23,126 bases of DNA, taken from NCBI RefSeq assembly GCF_036311985.1, contig NZ_JAZDCJ010000069.1; one strand, 5' to 3'. The notes beneath the pieces were generated by a model that worked only from the letters and a program-made list of their open reading frames with translations, had not been told where the DNA came from and ran no database searches. The translations under genes and the position numbers were made by a program. The first letter of the stretch is position 1. Every line of letters begins with the position of its first letter. Of the stretch, positions 16,520 to 23,126 are shown piece after piece. This stretch comes from JAZDCJ01 sp036311985 (GTDB taxonomy: Bacteria > Actinomycetota > Actinomycetes > Actinomycetales > Micrococcaceae).

Positions 16520-17314
16520 ATGTTCCAACACCGCACAGAGATTGTCCCGAGCGGAAATATTCTGGACAACGTCAAGGGGTCCCTGCCGTCGGGCTCTGCC
16601 GTCGCCGTAACCTGCCTGCCCCACCATGGCATTGAGCGCACGATGCGCACCGCTCTCCATCTCGCAGACGAGGGCTACCAGGCAATTCCGCATCTGGCGG
16701 CACGAAGCGTGGAAAGTCGCGCCCAAGTCAGCAAAATCCTTCGATACTGTGAAACTGCCGGAATCGAAGACATCTTTGTTGTTGGCGGAGACGCCCAACA
16801 TCCCGCCGGACCTTACGATTCAGCTTTGCCTCTCCTAAGAGACATCAGGGAGATGGCGGGCAGGACGATAAAGCTGGGTGTGGCCGGATACCCGGAGGGT
16901 CACCCATCTGTACGCCCACCACACCTCCTCGAAGCTCTCGTGGCCAAGCAGGAAATAGCTTCCTACGTCGTAACCCAAATGTGCTTCTCCGCCCCGAAAA
17001 TACTCGACTTCATAACCATCATCAGACGCGAAGGTTTCGAACTGCCCGTGTGGGCGGGTGTAGCAGGAGCCGTCCCGCGAACGAAACTTGTCTCTCTGGC
17101 CTCCAAAATCGGCGTAGGAACATCCCTCAAGTTCCTCAGCCGCCAGGGACCACTTGCCCGCCGTCTCCTGATCGGTGACAGTTACTCGCCAGCCACCCTG
17201 ATTTCCGACCTGACGCGACTTCCTGATGCTGTCACGGGCATCCACCTCTATAGCTTCAACAACCTGACCCCGGTTTCCACGCCCCCCGCAATGCTCCGAA
17301 GCACACCCAACTAG
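16520..17314 (+). CDS. methylenetetrahydrofolate reductase-like protein (divergent MetF family)
   Basis: A 264-residue TIM-barrel protein of the MTHFR family, whose canonical members reduce 5,10-methylene-THF to 5-methyl-THF with FAD. Asp91 (VVGGDAQHP) and Gln153 (YVVTQMCF) lie 62 residues apart, close to the 63 between Asp120 and Gln183 of E. coli MetF. GVAGYPEGHP and the C-terminal GIHLYSFN also fit. The usual FEFFPP motif is replaced by TEIVPS near residues 6-11, where Glu7 may stand for catalytic Glu28, and the first helix is shorter. An ideal AGGAGGT precedes the start, 18 bases after lipA. It probably handles the folate-bound carbon released by glycine cleavage; a different folate reaction is possible. 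Confidence 0.82.
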   Translation: MFQHRTEIVPSGNILDNVKGSLPSGSAVAVTCLPHHGIERTMRTALHLADEGYQAIPHLAARSVESRAQVSKILRYCETAGIEDIFVVGGDAQHPAGPYDSALPLLRDIREMAGRTIKLGVAGYPEGHPSVRPPHLLEALVAKQEIASYVVTQMCFSAPKILDFITIIRREGFELPVWAGVAGAVPRTKLVSLASKIGVGTSLKFLSRQGPLARRLLIGDSYSPATLISDLTRLPDAVTGIHLYSFNNLTPVSTPPAMLRSTPN

Positions 17315-17327
17315 CAAGGAACCTCAA

Positions 17328-18242
17328 GTGAACAACGAATCAATGCCGCCCCGAAACGTTCCCCTCACCGGTAGCGACGAGGTCAAAAGAGGCATGGCCG
17401 AGATGCTCAAGGGCGGCGTCATCATGGACGTCGTCAATGCAGAACAGGCCCGCATCGCCGAAGATGCCGGCGCCGTTGCTGTCATGGCGCTCGAACGCGT
17501 TCCGGCCGATATCCGTGCCCAGGGCGGCGTGTCCCGGATGTCCGACCCGGACATGATTGAACAGATCATCGACGCAGTGTCCATCCCCGTGATGGCCAAG
17601 GCCAGGATCGGCCACTTTGTCGAAGCCCAGGTCCTGCAGTCCCTGGGCGTTGACTACATCGATGAGTCCGAGGTCCTCACCCCGGCCGACTACGTCAACC
17701 ACATCGACAAGTCGAAGTACACCGTGCCCTTCGTCTGCGGCGCCACCAACCTCGGTGAGGCGCTGCGCCGCATCAACGAGGGCGCGGCGATGATCCGCTC
17801 CAAGGGCGAGGCCGGCACCGGCGACGTCTCCAACGCCACAGGGCACATGCGCCAGATCCGTTCCGAAATCGCCAAGCTCGCAGCCCTACCCGAGGACGAG
17901 CTGTACGTGGCGGCCAAGGAATTGCAGGCCCCGTACGACCTGGTCAAGGAAGTCGCCGCTGCCGGCAAGCTCCCGGTGGTGCTGTTCACCGCCGGCGGCA
18001 TCGCCACCCCGGCCGATGCTGCCATGATGATGCAGCTCGGCGCCGACGGCGTGTTCGTCGGCTCCGGCATCTTCAAATCCGGCAGCCCCGCGCAGCGCGC
18101 CGCCGCCGTCGTAAAGGCCACCACCTTCTACGACGACCCCGACGTCATCGCCAAGGCCTCCCGCGGCCTGGGCGAAGCCATGGTCGGCATCAACGTGGAC
18201 GAAATCCCCCAGCCGCACCGCCTCGCCCAGCGCGGCTGGTAA
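17328..18242 (+). CDS. pdxS: pyridoxal 5'-phosphate synthase, PdxS subunit
   Basis: A 304-residue PdxS (PdxY-type barrel of the deoxyxylulose-5-phosphate-independent route). It makes PLP from ribose 5-phosphate, glyceraldehyde 3-phosphate and ammonia. The two catalytic lysines are Lys91 (VMAKARIGHF) and Lys159 (IRSKGEAGTG), spaced 68 apart like Lys81 and Lys149 of the B. subtilis enzyme. The start is GTG at 17328 with AAGGA upstream. The partner glutaminase gene pdxT, which normally follows pdxS, is absent here; the next genes are a 42-residue peptide and an aminotransferase. The PLP demand of GcvP, GlyA and the aminotransferase gives a reason for its presence. It may use a PdxT encoded elsewhere or free ammonia, which glycine cleavage and SdaA release. 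Confidence 0.96.
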   Translation: MNNESMPPRNVPLTGSDEVKRGMAEMLKGGVIMDVVNAEQARIAEDAGAVAVMALERVPADIRAQGGVSRMSDPDMIEQIIDAVSIPVMAKARIGHFVEAQVLQSLGVDYIDESEVLTPADYVNHIDKSKYTVPFVCGATNLGEALRRINEGAAMIRSKGEAGTGDVSNATGHMRQIRSEIAKLAALPEDELYVAAKELQAPYDLVKEVAAAGKLPVVLFTAGGIATPADAAMMMQLGADGVFVGSGIFKSGSPAQRAAAVVKATTFYDDPDVIAKASRGLGEAMVGINVDEIPQPHRLAQRGW

Positions 18243-18272
18243 AACACATCGCCACGAGCGTCAGGGATAACC

Positions 18273-18401
18273 ATGACAACAAGCCCGCAAAAAGCAACCA
18301 CCACCAGCGTCGAGGAACAGCCTGAGGTTCAAGATGAGACGTGTTCCGGTGAAACGGTCAGCCAGGACTGCCACTACTGCAACGGCCCGGAAACTGATTA
18401 A
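18273..18401 (+). CDS. 42-residue acidic peptide with CxxC motif
   Basis: A short frame with CAGGGA as ribosome binding site, 30 bases after pdxS and 133 bases before the aminotransferase gene. The N-terminal third is rich in Thr and Ser (MTTSPQKATTTSVEEQ), the middle is acidic, and the C-terminus has Cys24, Cys33 and Cys36 in TCSGETVSQDCHYCNGPETD. Nine acidic residues against one lysine make it strongly acidic. It has no signal peptide or membrane span. I do not recognise a family. It could bind a metal or iron-sulfur cluster, be a modified-peptide precursor, or be a leader peptide for the genes downstream. The 133-base spacer after it has no clear gene or hairpin. Confidence 0.5.
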   Translation: MTTSPQKATTTSVEEQPEVQDETCSGETVSQDCHYCNGPETD

Positions 18402-18534
18402 GAAACCGAGTCCGCAACAAGTTCCTGATCATGGGCCTTTAGAACGAAGCGTCGACCGTGCCTAATTTCCGACGCCAAAGCAATAACCAGCAACCAAAAT
18501 AGATCAATCACATCTCGATGAGGAGTGGAACACC

Positions 18535-19734
18535 ATGCAGCAACTCGCGCATCGGCTCGAACGTCTGGGCACCGAAACTGCCTTTACCGTCGCGCAGGCC
18601 GCAGCCGCCTGGAAGGCAAAGGGAAACCCCGTGTACCCCTTCCATCTCGGCGACATCAACATCCCGACGGCCCCGCATATCGTTGAAGCCATGAACCGGG
18701 CCATTACCGACGGCTACACGGGTTATTGCCCCGGACCGGGCATCCCGCAGTTGCGCGAGGCCCTCGCCGAAGATATCGGGTCCCGCCGGGGTATCGAGTT
18801 TTCCCCGGACAACGTCGTGGTGATGACGGGTGGAAAGCCCGTTATCACCAAGTTCCTGCAGGCGGTCATGAACCCCGGACAGGAAGTGCTCTACCCGAAC
18901 CCCGGCTTCCCGATCTACGAATCACAGATTGAATACCTAGGCGGCACGGCGGTGCCTTACCGCTACCTGCCCACGACCCAGGGCTTCGCGATCGATCTCG
19001 AGCAGGTGCGTGCCTCGATTACACCGAATACTGTCGCAATCATCTACAACGACCTGCAGAACCCCATCTCAGCAGAGTCGACGGCGGCGGAGCGCGAGGC
19101 CATCGCACAACTCGCGATCCAGCACGACCTCTGGGTACTCTCCGATGAGGCGTACTTCGAAACCCGCTACGAGGGTGTCTCCGACTCCATCGTGTCGCTT
19201 CCCGGCATGGCCGAGCGCACCGTGATTCTCTACACCTTCAGCAAGAAGTTCGCCATGACCGGATCCCGCCTGGGCTGCGCCGTAGCCCCGGTCGAGATCG
19301 CCAAAATCCTCAGCACGCTGAACACCAACGATGAGTCGTGCACCACCCACTACGTGCAGTGGGCAGGCGTTGAAGCGCTCCGTGGCCCGCAGGATTCTGT
19401 GCAGGAAATGCTCAGCATCCTGCAGACGCGCCGGGACGCCACCTGCGAACTCGTCAATTCCATCCCCGGCATGAACGTCGCCGTGCCGCAATCGACGTTC
19501 TACCTGTTCCCCGACGTCACCGAGGCAATGGAACGCATGGGCTACACCGCAGTGGGCGACTTCGCCACTGACGCCCTGTACAAGACCGGGGTCTCTTTCT
19601 GCACGCGCGAGCACTTCGGCCGGCGACTGCCCGGCGAGGACCGGCAGTACATCCGGCTGGCCTACTCGGGCATAGAGGTGCCCGACATCCGCGAGGGTCT
19701 CGGCCGCCTGCGCGAGTGGATCGTAACAGCATGA
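18535..19734 (+). CDS. class I/II pyridoxal-phosphate aminotransferase
   Basis: A 399-residue fold-type I aminotransferase. Motifs in order are GDINIPTAPHI and GYCPGPGIPQLREA in the N-terminal part, PNPGFPIYESQ, NDLQNPIS, SDEAYFETRY and the PLP-binding Lys237 in TFSKKFAMTGSRLG; a conserved Arg near the C-terminus (QYIRLAYSG) would hold the substrate carboxylate. GAGGAG precedes the start. Its stop overlaps the ATG of a D-2-hydroxyacid dehydrogenase, and a glycerate kinase follows. This suggests transamination of serine to hydroxypyruvate, or of another amino acid with glyoxylate. Known serine-glyoxylate aminotransferases belong to class V, so the substrate here is inference from neighbours. 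Confidence 0.93.
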   Translation: MQQLAHRLERLGTETAFTVAQAAAAWKAKGNPVYPFHLGDINIPTAPHIVEAMNRAITDGYTGYCPGPGIPQLREALAEDIGSRRGIEFSPDNVVVMTGGKPVITKFLQAVMNPGQEVLYPNPGFPIYESQIEYLGGTAVPYRYLPTTQGFAIDLEQVRASITPNTVAIIYNDLQNPISAESTAAEREAIAQLAIQHDLWVLSDEAYFETRYEGVSDSIVSLPGMAERTVILYTFSKKFAMTGSRLGCAVAPVEIAKILSTLNTNDESCTTHYVQWAGVEALRGPQDSVQEMLSILQTRRDATCELVNSIPGMNVAVPQSTFYLFPDVTEAMERMGYTAVGDFATDALYKTGVSFCTREHFGRRLPGEDRQYIRLAYSGIEVPDIREGLGRLREWIVTA

Positions 19735-20690
19735 GCCGGGTCGTCGTCACGGGACGTGTACCCGAAGCCGCTCTCGAGAAGCTGCGCACCGAGCACGAAG
19801 TCGATGACTGGGCGGGCCCGGAGTCGATTGGCCGCGAGGAACTCCTGCGCCGGGTAGCCGGGGCCGATGCCGTGGTGAGCCTGCTTACCGAACGCATCGA
19901 CGCCGAACTACTCGACGCCGCCGGACCGCAGCTCAAGGTCGTCGCGAACGTTGCCGTCGGCTATGACAACATCGACGTGCCCGCCTGCACCCAGCGGAGC
20001 GTCGTAGCCACCAACACCCCGGGCGTGCTTACGGAGGCAACGGCCGACATCGCGTTCGGCCTCATCCTGTCGGTAACCCGCCGGCTCGGCGAGGGGGAAC
20101 GGCTTATTCGTTCCGGCCAGGACTGGAAGTGGGGGATGTTCTTCCTGCTCGGCAGCAGTTTGCAAGGCAAGACCCTCGGCGTCGTCGGTATGGGCGGCAT
20201 CGGCCAGGCGACGGCACGCCGCGCCAAGGCCTTCGGCATGGAGATCGTTTACCAGTCGCGCAGTGAGATTGACCCAGGGGTCGCAGCCGAGCTGGGCGCC
20301 CGGCGGGTCGAGCTCGATGAATTGCTGACCATCTCCGACATCGTGTCCTTGCACTGCCCCTACGGGCCGGCCACCCGCCACCTGATCGGTACTGGGCAAC
20401 TCGCCGCGATGAAGGAGTCGGCATACCTCATCAATACGGCTCGGGGGCCGATCGTCGATGAAGCAGCGCTGGCTTCTGCGCTGCGGGAGGGGCAGATTGC
20501 AGGTGCCGGGCTCGACGTTTTTGAGAACGAGCCCATCGTGCACCCCGGATTGCTTGATCTCGAGAACGTTGTGCTCGTGCCGCACCTTGGTTCCGCGACC
20601 GTCGAGACCCGTACCGCCATGGCAATGCTTGCCGCTGACAACACCCTCGCCGTGCTCAGTGGCGGAGTTCCGCCCGCACCGATCAATTAA
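19731..20690 (+). CDS. D-2-hydroxyacid dehydrogenase (glyoxylate/hydroxypyruvate reductase type)
   Basis: A 319-residue NAD(P)H-dependent dehydrogenase of the D-isomer-specific 2-hydroxyacid family, GhrB-like. The nucleotide-binding motif is GMGGIGQATARRA near residues 150-162. The catalytic residues are Arg238 (NTARGPIVDE), Glu267 (DVFENEP) and His285 (VPHLGSAT). The ATG at 19731 overlaps the aminotransferase stop (ATGA), so the two are co-translated; an in-frame ATG at 19716 is less likely. It would reduce hydroxypyruvate to D-glycerate for the kinase encoded next, or glyoxylate to glycolate. The gene ends 39 bases before a strong terminator. Confidence 0.94.
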   Translation: MSRVVVTGRVPEAALEKLRTEHEVDDWAGPESIGREELLRRVAGADAVVSLLTERIDAELLDAAGPQLKVVANVAVGYDNIDVPACTQRSVVATNTPGVLTEATADIAFGLILSVTRRLGEGERLIRSGQDWKWGMFFLLGSSLQGKTLGVVGMGGIGQATARRAKAFGMEIVYQSRSEIDPGVAAELGARRVELDELLTISDIVSLHCPYGPATRHLIGTGQLAAMKESAYLINTARGPIVDEAALASALREGQIAGAGLDVFENEPIVHPGLLDLENVVLVPHLGSATVETRTAMAMLAADNTLAVLSGGVPPAPIN

Positions 20691-20729
20691 AGGCAACCCG
20701 CACTCTCACGAGTAGCGCCGCAACCAACC

Positions 20730-20776
20730 GGCTGAGTACGAGCCTTGCCCCGAATGGATGGGGCTCGTACTCAGCC
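20730..20776 (+). terminator. strong terminator hairpin after the dehydrogenase gene
   Basis: Perfect 15-base arms GGCTGAGTACGAGCC (20730-20744) and its complement (20762-20776) enclose a loop in which CCCC and GGGG can pair further. It ends the aminotransferase-dehydrogenase transcript. The glycerate kinase gene 165 bases downstream therefore probably has its own promoter, though none could be picked out in 20777-20941. Confidence 0.85.
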
Positions 20777-20941
20777 GTGACCGGCAGAATGCACGCCGCA
20801 CCCACCCTGCTGGAGCAGCCTCATCGGGGCCGCCGAGCGAGGAAAAACCGCCTGGCACCGGACGGAATCAGTCAACTCGCACACAGCCACTACCGTTCGA
20901 CTGCGGCCATGAACGATCACCCACAAGCCCCAGGACCTCGC

Positions 20942-22078
20942 ATGCGTGTACTAATTGCTTCAGATAAGTTTAAACATTCGCTGTCTTCCAAAGACGTCGC
21001 CAAGCATCTCACGACTGGCCTTAGGGCCAAGCAGCCAGAACTGACGGTCGACTTCGTTGCAATCGCCGATGGGGGAGAAGGCACAGTGTCAGCAGCAGTA
21101 TCTGCTGGCTTTAATGCCCAGGTGTTGACCGTCAGCGGCCCGACAGGGGACCCCGTGGACGCCACGATGGCCATCCGCGGCCACGAAGCGGTCATTGAAG
21201 TCGCGGAAGCGTCCGGACTGGCATGCCTGCCAAACGGAAAGCCGGATGCGCTCCGGGCGACGAGTTTGGGAACAGGCCAGCTCATTTATGAGGCCCTAAA
21301 TCGCGGATGCACCCGCATATACATTGGTGCAGGCGGAAGCGCCTGCACCGATGGGGGAGCCGGACTCCTCACCGGACTGGGAGCGAGATTCCTGGATTCC
21401 CGCGGCCGGCCCTTGTCGCTGGGAGGAGGGCCCCTGACAAATCTCGAGGCTGTCGACCTGAGTGGTTTGCATCCACAACTGAGGAAGGTGCAGTTCATCC
21501 TCGCCAGTGACGTGGACAACCCCCTGCTCGGGATCAAGGGGGCTGCAGCCGTTTTCGGACCCCAAAAAGGCGCCACGCCAAGCGATGTGACGCTGCTCGA
21601 CAACTCGCTCGCCCGGCTCGTCGACGTCCTCGAGCAAGAGATTGGACCGAGGGCCAAGGAAGCTGCGACTCAGGCTGGTGCCGGCGCTGCCGGTGGCATC
21701 GGATATGCCGCCATCGCGGTCCTCACCGCCGAAGTCGAACCTGGTGTTTCGGTAGTAGGTCGACTGATCGAGCTGGATAAAAAAATTCAGGGCTCTGTCC
21801 TTGTTATCACAGGAGAAGGCAGCCTGGACGACCAGAGCCTGGGCGGAAAAGCGCCACTGGGCGTCAGCCGGGCAGCCGCAAAGGCAGGTGTCCCCGTGGT
21901 CGCCGTTTGCGGGCGAACCACCCTCTCCAACAGGACATTGAAAGCAGCAGGCTTCGAGCAAACGTTTGCGCTTACAGACATTGAACCGGATCTCCGCCGC
22001 TGCATGAGTAATGCTGGGCCGCTCCTGAAAATCGTCGGCACGATCATCGCAGCAGAACTACTGTCAAAGTCCGGTTAG
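20942..22078 (+). CDS. glycerate kinase (GlxK/GarK family)
   Basis: A 378-residue glycerate kinase of usual length. This family phosphorylates D-glycerate, normally at the 2-position, giving 2-phosphoglycerate for glycolysis. Typical segments are MRVLIASDKFKHSLSS at the start, IADGGEGT (41-48), the Gly-rich IGAGGSACTDGGAG near residues 127-141, ASDVDNPLLG and ITGEGSLDDQSLGGKAP. I start at ATG 20942, where the family begins; the frame is open to 20777, but the extra 55 residues are not family-like and overlap the spacer behind the terminator. With the aminotransferase and dehydrogenase genes it completes serine to 2-phosphoglycerate. A small stem (ACCAA/TTGGT, 22083-22101) just after the stop may be a weak terminator. 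Confidence 0.94.
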   Translation: MRVLIASDKFKHSLSSKDVAKHLTTGLRAKQPELTVDFVAIADGGEGTVSAAVSAGFNAQVLTVSGPTGDPVDATMAIRGHEAVIEVAEASGLACLPNGKPDALRATSLGTGQLIYEALNRGCTRIYIGAGGSACTDGGAGLLTGLGARFLDSRGRPLSLGGGPLTNLEAVDLSGLHPQLRKVQFILASDVDNPLLGIKGAAAVFGPQKGATPSDVTLLDNSLARLVDVLEQEIGPRAKEAATQAGAGAAGGIGYAAIAVLTAEVEPGVSVVGRLIELDKKIQGSVLVITGEGSLDDQSLGGKAPLGVSRAAAKAGVPVVAVCGRTTLSNRTLKAAGFEQTFALTDIEPDLRRCMSNAGPLLKIVGTIIAAELLSKSG

Positions 22079-22125
22079 GGAAACCAATTCTTTGGGTTGG
22101 TGCAGTAAAGATGAGACCCCCCGCA

Positions 22126-22137
22126 CAGGTATACCTG
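22126..22137. repeat. 12-base perfect palindrome
   Basis: CAGGTATACCTG reads the same on both strands. It lies in the spacer between the glycerate kinase stop and the nitrilase remnant. Its GGTAT/ATACC halves also occur as a dyad before the FadR/GntR gene (6776-6791), which could make it a regulator site, but chance is possible. Confidence 0.4.
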
Positions 22138-22245
22138 ACGCTTGAAGCAGTGCCTCCACGTAAGAGTGTCGATGTCTTTCATTGGCTGAGTATGCTCGCC
22201 GGCTTCTTATGAACCAGCACACCCCCACAGGCTTCCAGAAGCTTG

Positions 22246-22359
22246 TCTGACCGCCCGGCACTGGCCGGTCAGAAGACACTACAGGCTCTGGAGGAAGAGC
22301 CCGCTTGGCCGCGGGCTTGGAGCGGATCCGGGAAAAGAACGGCAACCCGGATCCGCTCC
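22246..22359. repeat. cluster of three hairpins, the last a strong terminator
   Basis: In the 345-base stretch without a convincing intact gene (22079-22423) three stems follow one another: TCTGACCG (22246-22253) with CGGTCAGA (22266-22273); AGCCCGC (22298-22304) with GCGGGCT (22311-22317); and perfect 14-base arms GGAGCGGATCCGGG (22319-22332) and its complement (22346-22359). The last may terminate transcription from both sides, serving the glycerate kinase on the plus strand and the decayed nitrilase gene on the minus strand. Confidence 0.65.
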
Positions 22360-22423
22360 GACTTCGTCGAAAGGAGCCCCTGACACGGAACTCGTCCATG
22401 GCCGGGAGCCCTCGCAGCTACTT

Positions 22424-22815
22424 CTACTCCCGTTGTTTGAACGCCGCCACACCGATTGCGGTCTGCTCGCCCAGCGATGTGAGGCATTCCGAAGCGGAGG
22501 CCGCCAACCTCGAATGTTTCAGGTGCCTCGGTTGCACCTGGACGGACGGGTCGGACTCCTTGTATCCAAAAGCGTCGTAAAGGTGCAACTTGCCGTAGAT
22601 CGCAACAACATCGCCGTCGGTTCCAATCACAACAAGGGTGTTGGAGGTTTGTTCTTCTCCCTCGAGTTTTTCGTTCAGACCCGCAACAACGACGATGGAG
22701 AGCTCACGTGCCAAACCGGACAAGTTGCTGATGAAGGGCCCTGACAGTGGTTCTGCGGTATCAAGGAAGCTCCCATCCATCGAGGGTGCCGTGAACAGGG
22801 CGTACTCGGGCAGAA
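22424..22815 (-). pseudogene. nitrilase-superfamily amidohydrolase, truncated and frameshifted
   Basis: A remnant of a carbon-nitrogen hydrolase. The catalytic Glu motif LLPEYALF is readable upstream of the ATG at 22780, followed by SGPFISNLSGLARELSIVVVAGLNE, SNTLVV and the catalytic Lys motif YGKLHLYDAFGYKESDP. After VQP (near 22530) the family sequence continues only in another frame as APETFEVGGLRFGM, so a base has been lost or gained. The catalytic Cys block (normally CYD...FPE) is then absent. The first ~40 residues are missing at the upstream end, where an IS3-family element begins. The gene is dead or at least inactive as a nitrilase. The outer limits given are approximate. Confidence 0.8.
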
Positions 22816-23126
22816 GGGTCTGCTGAAGGTTTAGTTGACTCCATGGTTTAGGCCGCCAGGGCGACGGCCTTTTGGTGGATGGTTTCGTATTCGACCGGGG
22901 TTAGCTTACCGAGCCGACGCTGTCGTCGGCGGCGGTGATAGGTCCGTTCGATCCAATGGATGATGGCCAGGCGCAGCTGATCGCGGGTGGTCCAGCGGCG
23001 GCGGTCGAGGACGTTCTTCTGCAACGTAGCGAAGAAGCTTTCCATCGCCGCGTTGTCCCCGGCGGCTCCGACCCGGCCCATCGAGCCGACCAGCCCGTTC
23101 TGCTTCAGGGCGTGCTGGAACTTCCG
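22816..23126 (-). mobile_element. IS3-family insertion sequence, one end (partial)
   Basis: The element enters from beyond the right edge of the window and its end lies somewhere between 22816 and 22847, just past the transposase stop. GGGTCTGCTGAAGG at 22816 is my best guess for the terminal sequence. The other end and the target duplication are outside the window, so the exact boundary cannot be fixed. It has interrupted the nitrilase-family gene. Confidence 0.65.
22848..23126 (-). CDS. IS3-family transposase OrfB, C-terminal part (partial)
   Basis: The frame is open to the window edge and encodes the last 92 residues of the DDE integrase-type transposase. The catalytic glutamate is in NAAMESFFATLQKNVL, and the tail WIERTYHRRRRQRRLGKLTPVEYETI is typical of IS3-family OrfB in Actinobacteria. 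The N-terminal part, the two other catalytic aspartates and the OrfA frame lie outside the window, so activity cannot be judged. Confidence 0.93.
   Translation of the reverse strand, partial: RKFQHALKQNGLVGSMGRVGAAGDNAAMESFFATLQKNVLDRRRWTTRDQLRLAIIHWIERTYHRRRRQRRLGKLTPVEYETIHQKAVALAA

Noticed and set aside
18535..20690. Impression of different codon preference in the aminotransferase-dehydrogenase pair, suggesting transfer
   Set aside because: TCG and CTC codons seem more frequent than in gcvP, but I could not count them reliably and both sets remain GC-rich actinobacterial.
22064..22399. Minus-strand frame of 111 codons in the hairpin cluster
   Set aside because: It runs through the terminator stems and shows no family features. 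It may include debris of the decayed nitrilase gene but is not a credible gene.
1..23126. CRISPR arrays, tRNA or rRNA genes, prophage or toxin-antitoxin modules
   Set aside because: No repeat-spacer pattern, RNA gene or such protein families were seen anywhere in the window.

Overview
The window looks like a chromosome segment of a high-GC actinobacterium, most likely a member of Micrococcaceae in the broad Arthrobacter group. This rests on GC-rich coding sequence, several GTG starts, terminator hairpins without T-tracts, and proteins that read like Arthrobacter homologues. No rRNA or other taxonomic marker is present, so genus level is inference.

Layout. (1) 1-800: mostly non-coding DNA with a long inverted repeat (247-327) and one small hypothetical gene on the minus strand. 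(2) 810-6605, minus strand: an operon read right to left as ethanolamine-type APC permease, glutamine-synthetase-like ligase, class-I-amidotransferase-like gamma-glutamyl hydrolase, aldehyde dehydrogenase and short-chain dehydrogenase. (3) 6808-7593, plus strand: a divergent FadR/GntR regulator. (4) 7757-13758: a tandem glycine riboswitch followed by gcvP, gcvT, gcvH and glyA. (5) 13871-18401: sdaA (serine ammonia-lyase), a 51-residue single-span membrane peptide, lipA (lipoyl synthase), a divergent methylenetetrahydrofolate-reductase-like gene, pdxS, and a 42-residue Cys-containing peptide. (6) 18535-22078: class I aminotransferase, D-2-hydroxyacid dehydrogenase and glycerate kinase. (7) 22079-23126: hairpin-rich spacer, a decayed nitrilase-family gene, and the end of an IS3-family insertion sequence that runs off the window.

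How the parts fit. The minus-strand operon contains what is needed to import ethanolamine (or a similar amino alcohol), mask its amine with glutamate, oxidise the alcohol to aldehyde and then acid, and release glutamate plus glycine. The next operon is governed by a glycine-sensing riboswitch. It turns glycine into CO2, ammonia, methylene-THF and serine, and its neighbours convert serine to pyruvate (SdaA) or, by inference, to hydroxypyruvate, glycerate and 2-phosphoglycerate. The locus also carries its own genes for lipoate and PLP cofactor synthesis and a folate one-carbon enzyme. The best candidate for a little-described system is therefore an integrated, EutBC-independent 'ethanolamine to glycine to serine to central carbon' island with two unstudied small proteins. 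The pathway assignment is inference from gene content; the individual family calls are mostly secure.
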